Of a stretch of DNA of 64,000 nucleotides, positions 61,063 to 64,000 are shown one piece after another. The translations under genes and the position numbers were made by a program. The DNA is from Anaerosphaera aminiphila DSM 21120 (GTDB lineage: Bacteria; Bacillota; Clostridia; Tissierellales; Peptoniphilaceae). The DNA lies in contig NZ_FQXI01000001.1 of NCBI RefSeq assembly GCF_900129925.1, positions 428,498 through 492,497 of the forward strand, written 5' to 3'. The notes under the pieces were generated by a model, which was not told the origin of the DNA, searched no databases, and saw only the letters and a list, made by a program, of their open reading frames with translations. Positions within the stretch are counted from its first letter, which is position 1; each line of letters starts with the position of its first letter.

Positions 61063-61533
61063 TTATAAGCTAAAATACTTCTTCAGAAAATCTTCACTTT
61101 CTAAATCTTCCTCTGTAAAAACTTCAATTCCATTTTCTTTAAAGAGGCTTGTAGTAATTCCATCTCCACTTTTAATATTTCCTGAAAATGTGCCGTCATA
61201 AATCTTTCCACATCCACAAGATGGACTTCGCTGTTTTAATAGAGCTGTATTTATATTCAAAAACTTTAAAATTTCTAAACTACTCTCTGCACCTAATTTA
61301 AAGTTTAAAGTATTATCCTTTCCCTCTTTATTTATAACCCTGTTATTAACTATTTCACAAGGCACTCTGGGTGTAGTTAATCCCCCCAATTGTTCGGGGC
61401 AAATAAATTGAATATGTATATTATTTTCTTTTAACTCATTTAAAAAGTTTAAAACGCTTTTATTTTCAACTTTTTTGCCATCATATCTTGTATTAAACAA
61501 AAAACAAGCACTTATTGCTATTGATTTTCTCAT
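61063..61533 (-). CDS. DUF523 domain protein
   Basis: A 156-residue DUF523 protein. It has ISACFLFNTRYDG, CPEQLGGLTTPRVPCEI, and QRSPSCGCGKIYDGTFSG with a cysteine cluster that may bind metal or an iron-sulfur cluster. The family is of unknown function in most genomes. I use ATG 61533 (GGGAG upstream) rather than GTG 61545. It is upstream of the HTH-PfkB gene on the same strand with about 110 bp between, so linkage is uncertain. Confidence 0.9.
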   Translation of the reverse strand: MRKSIAISACFLFNTRYDGKKVENKSVLNFLNELKENNIHIQFICPEQLGGLTTPRVPCEIVNNRVINKEGKDNTLNFKLGAESSLEILKFLNINTALLKQRSPSCGCGKIYDGTFSGNIKSGDGITTSLFKENGIEVFTEEDLESEDFLKKYFSL

Positions 61534-61590
61534 AATAACTCCCACGTGACTTTAATTATCTTTTTTTAAATTATACTTATATTATAAAGC

Positions 61591-61624
61591 AAAAGAGTAT
61601 CTACATATAGATAGATACTCTTTT
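61591..61624. terminator. Terminator between the SLH gene and DUF523
   Basis: Arms AAAAGAGTATCTA and TAGATACTCTTTT with an eight-base loop and T's on both strands. It ends the SLH-gene transcript on the minus strand. Confidence 0.85.
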
Positions 61625-61671
61625 TTAAAACTTCTAAACTTATATTGCGCTTAAATTTAAAATACATTTAA

Positions 61672-63888
61672 TTATTTAATTAATTCTTTCCAATCTTCAA
61701 TAATATCGCCAAGTGTTCTTCTCACTGATCTATGTGAATTACTTGCCTCTACTATATCAAAATATGACCAGCTGGAATTATCTAAGTCTTTAAAGTTTTT
61801 AACTCCCAGATTATTTAATCCATCTTTATCAACTTTTCTGTCTAGCATTTTATTTACCATTGTTGCCACTTCTTCTCTTGAAATGTCTTTTTCAGGTTTA
61901 AATGTTCCATCAGGATATCCATTTATCCAACCTTTACCAGTAACTGAACCAATATAACCTGCTGCCCAATGTCCTATTACATCTTCAAATGTTGAAGTCA
62001 TATCTGCTAAACTGTTATATCTTGCTACTACTGCTGTAAATTCTGCTCTCGTTATTTTGTCATTTGGTCTAAAGCTTCCGTCTTCATAGCCTTCCATTAT
62101 TTTGTTATCTGTTACAAAGGCTATATATTTAGCATACCAATCACTTGAATTTACATCGCTATAGTTTGCTTTAGATGTAGGAATATTTGCTTCTCCTACT
62201 TTTAATCTTGCAAATATTGTTGCTACTTCTGCTCTTGTAATACTGCCCTGTGCTCTTATTGTGTTGTCAGGATAACCGTTTAAATACGCAATGTGAGTTA
62301 ACACTTCTTCAGTTTTTGGCTTTTCTTTACTTGTAGTTCCACCCCAAGTCCAACCTGTTCCTGAATCTTCACTATCTTTTTGCCACTGAGCGTAAAGTGT
62401 AGTATTTGCTGTTATTTTAAATGTATCTCCTGCTTTATAAGATATTCCACTTCCATCTGCCTTTGTATTCCAGCCTTTAAATGTATATCCTGCTCTTGCC
62501 AAATCTCCATTGGAAAGTATAGTTACATTATCATCTTCATCATATTTATTTTCATCTATTGGTATTTTCCCAGTTGTATTTTCAGCATTATTATCATAGG
62601 TTACCATATACTTTACAAATATTACATAAGGAACTTTTATATAATTTTCTTTTCTATAGATATCATATGGTAGTTTGCCATCCTCAGTTTGCCAACTACT
62701 TATTTCTGGTAGTTCATTTTTTCCAAAATTACTTATCTCGTTCATAGCTCTATGAATAAACTGAGGTAATGTCATATTTATAGGTTGTTGACCTGATCCC
62801 GGCATGCTTAGTGCTCCATATTGCGTGATTATAGTTGCATAAATCAAATCTATTACTTCATCTTTTGAACTATCTTCATTATCTTCTATGGTACTAATCA
62901 CACCACTTACAATTTCTTGAAACCCTTCACTATCCCAAATTTCTTCTGGAGTTAAAAACTCATCACCATCTTTGTCTATAGAAAATTCTAAAAATGTGGG
63001 ATCAAGTCCAAATAAGTCCCCGTTTGTTAAATCTTTTAATTTAAGTTCTCTAGATTTTCCAGGCTCTTCTTCAGAATATATATTATAAATCCATTCATTT
63101 TCTTCATCATACATATAGCCCAATTCTTTTGCTAACTTTAAATATTGGTTAACTTGGGCAATATATCCTTTAATATAATCAATATCTGTTTCTTTAATCC
63201 AATCATAAACTGCATTTTTCATCAATTTATAAGTTTCTTCTTTTAATAAATCTTCTTCTTTTATTTTTTCTGACAATTTGTCATATATCTTATCATAAGC
63301 TTCTTCTAAGTACTGTGTCTCTGAACTAGATTGTTTATTTCCTAACATTTGATAATTTACAAAAGGTGAAAAAACACGTTGTTGATAGTCACTATAATAG
63401 TTCAACATTCCTGTAGCAATCTCATTTTCATAATTTGCTTCTAAAAGATATTTATTATATACGTTTTTAAAATTATTATATAAATCATATTGCATGGAAT
63501 ATAGTTCGTTTAAAAAATCTTCTATATCACTTGATAGTATTTTATCTTTGCTTTCATATTTCGCTATTTGTTCAACTCTACCAGAACTTGTTTTATTCAA
63601 ATCTTCATTTATAAAAGAATCTATATAGTCTGGTATATTTAAATTCCATTCTTCAAATACACTTTTTACCGAATCCTTGAAATATGATGTTGAGCTTTTT
63701 ATATTCTCTTCTTCTCCAAATTCTATATCCGGATACTCATCAGTATTTACAGGGATTACTTCATGAAGTTTTATAATTTCTGTACCCTCACTTGCAACAA
63801 CAATACTTGGTGCTATCTGGTTTATACCGATTATCATCACTAAAACCATCAACATAACTTTCAATGTTTTTTTATTTTTAAATTCCAT
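61672..63888 (-). CDS. Surface protein with EF-hand loop, InlB repeat and SLH domains
   Basis: A 738-residue exported protein. Signal peptide 1-32 (VVA end). Residues 60-290 are helical, coiled-coil-like. A canonical EF-hand loop lies at 305-316 (DKDGDEFLTPEE, calcium ligands Asp305, Asp307, Asp309, Thr313, Glu316). An InlB B-repeat (Flg_new type) covers about 425-503 (AGYTFKGWNTKADGSG). Three SLH domains follow at about 530-565, 577-625 and 634-685, with a partial fourth near 698-720. SLH domains bind pyruvylated wall polymer. Its partner is unknown. The ATG follows AAAAGGAGGAG. Confidence 0.95.
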   Translation of the reverse strand: MEFKNKKTLKVMLMVLVMIIGINQIAPSIVVASEGTEIIKLHEVIPVNTDEYPDIEFGEEENIKSSTSYFKDSVKSVFEEWNLNIPDYIDSFINEDLNKTSSGRVEQIAKYESKDKILSSDIEDFLNELYSMQYDLYNNFKNVYNKYLLEANYENEIATGMLNYYSDYQQRVFSPFVNYQMLGNKQSSSETQYLEEAYDKIYDKLSEKIKEEDLLKEETYKLMKNAVYDWIKETDIDYIKGYIAQVNQYLKLAKELGYMYDEENEWIYNIYSEEEPGKSRELKLKDLTNGDLFGLDPTFLEFSIDKDGDEFLTPEEIWDSEGFQEIVSGVISTIEDNEDSSKDEVIDLIYATIITQYGALSMPGSGQQPINMTLPQFIHRAMNEISNFGKNELPEISSWQTEDGKLPYDIYRKENYIKVPYVIFVKYMVTYDNNAENTTGKIPIDENKYDEDDNVTILSNGDLARAGYTFKGWNTKADGSGISYKAGDTFKITANTTLYAQWQKDSEDSGTGWTWGGTTSKEKPKTEEVLTHIAYLNGYPDNTIRAQGSITRAEVATIFARLKVGEANIPTSKANYSDVNSSDWYAKYIAFVTDNKIMEGYEDGSFRPNDKITRAEFTAVVARYNSLADMTSTFEDVIGHWAAGYIGSVTGKGWINGYPDGTFKPEKDISREEVATMVNKMLDRKVDKDGLNNLGVKNFKDLDNSSWSYFDIVEASNSHRSVRRTLGDIIEDWKELIK

Positions 63889-64000
63889 AATTCTCCTCCT
63901 TTTAATTTGATAGATTGTAAAATTAAATGCGACACCTAAAATAAAAACTCATAACAAATTTGTATTTCGTGTAAAATGTTAATTACCACAAAAAACAATC

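Overview
The window is AT-rich bacterial DNA from a low-GC Gram-positive anaerobe of the Bacillota, most like the Clostridia/Tissierellia group. This rests on strong AGGAGG ribosome sites, frequent TTG and GTG starts, an S-layer-homology surface protein, LCP and VanW/G5 envelope proteins, PadR/DUF2812 and YtrA-type GntR/ABC modules, and a decarboxylating sodium-pump beta subunit. I cannot name the species. Most of the window is chromosomal housekeeping and accessory metabolism. The only mobile element is one intact IS3-family (IS150-like) insertion sequence. I found no CRISPR array, rRNA, tRNA or prophage.

Layout: 0-6.4 kb holds envelope and membrane proteins (DUF2207, LemA, PadR-DUF2812, a DUF134-NifX fusion with a histidine-rich tail, a CPBP protease and a HIRAN protein). 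6.5-10.7 kb is a probable sugar-acid locus (GntP permease, IlvD/Edd dehydratase, divergent LysR regulator). 10.7-11.9 kb is a methyltransferase gene behind a 235-nt leader that looks like a transcription attenuator. 12.2-13.3 kb is a threonine aldolase. 13.4-17.6 kb is a compact shikimate operon (aroA-aroC-chorismate mutase-aroE::aroK fusion-aroQ) without aroB or a DAHP synthase gene. 17.8-31.6 kb holds an Mrp ATPase, an acetamidase, a four-domain CoA-disulfide-reductase/rhodanese/TusA/DsrE protein with its ArsR repressor, peptidases (Pcp, S41, IadA) with a YfcC transporter, an AbrB transporter, a patatin and a MATE pump.

31.6-34.7 kb holds a sodium-pump decarboxylase beta subunit with a 42-residue gamma-like microprotein, a 0.9-kb stretch without genes, and a short-chain dehydrogenase. 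34.7-43 kb holds pyrophosphatase, TraX-like, YwbE, a GNAT enzyme, a secondary alcohol dehydrogenase and a Fur-box-controlled siderophore ABC importer. 43-48 kb is a translationally coupled RNA/DNA operon (topB, unknown, cvfB, rlmD). 48-51.8 kb holds a 5'-nucleotidase, then a hairpin-rich non-coding element interrupted by the IS. 51.8-64 kb holds VanW/G5, endonuclease III, DUF503, a GntR-controlled ABC system with two paralogous permeases, LCP, a thioesterase, an HTH-PfkB kinase fusion, DUF523 and a large SLH/InlB-repeat surface protein.

The strongest lead for an undescribed system is the leader at 10772-10990. A ten-base segment there can pair perfectly either with an upstream copy (nine of ten bases) or with the 5' arm and loop of a strong intrinsic terminator placed just before the methyltransferase. 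I recognise no known riboswitch class in it. Second is the GC-rich hairpin element that the IS split at its loop. Several gene starts given here differ from the longest open frame, because that frame begins inside its own ribosome-binding site.
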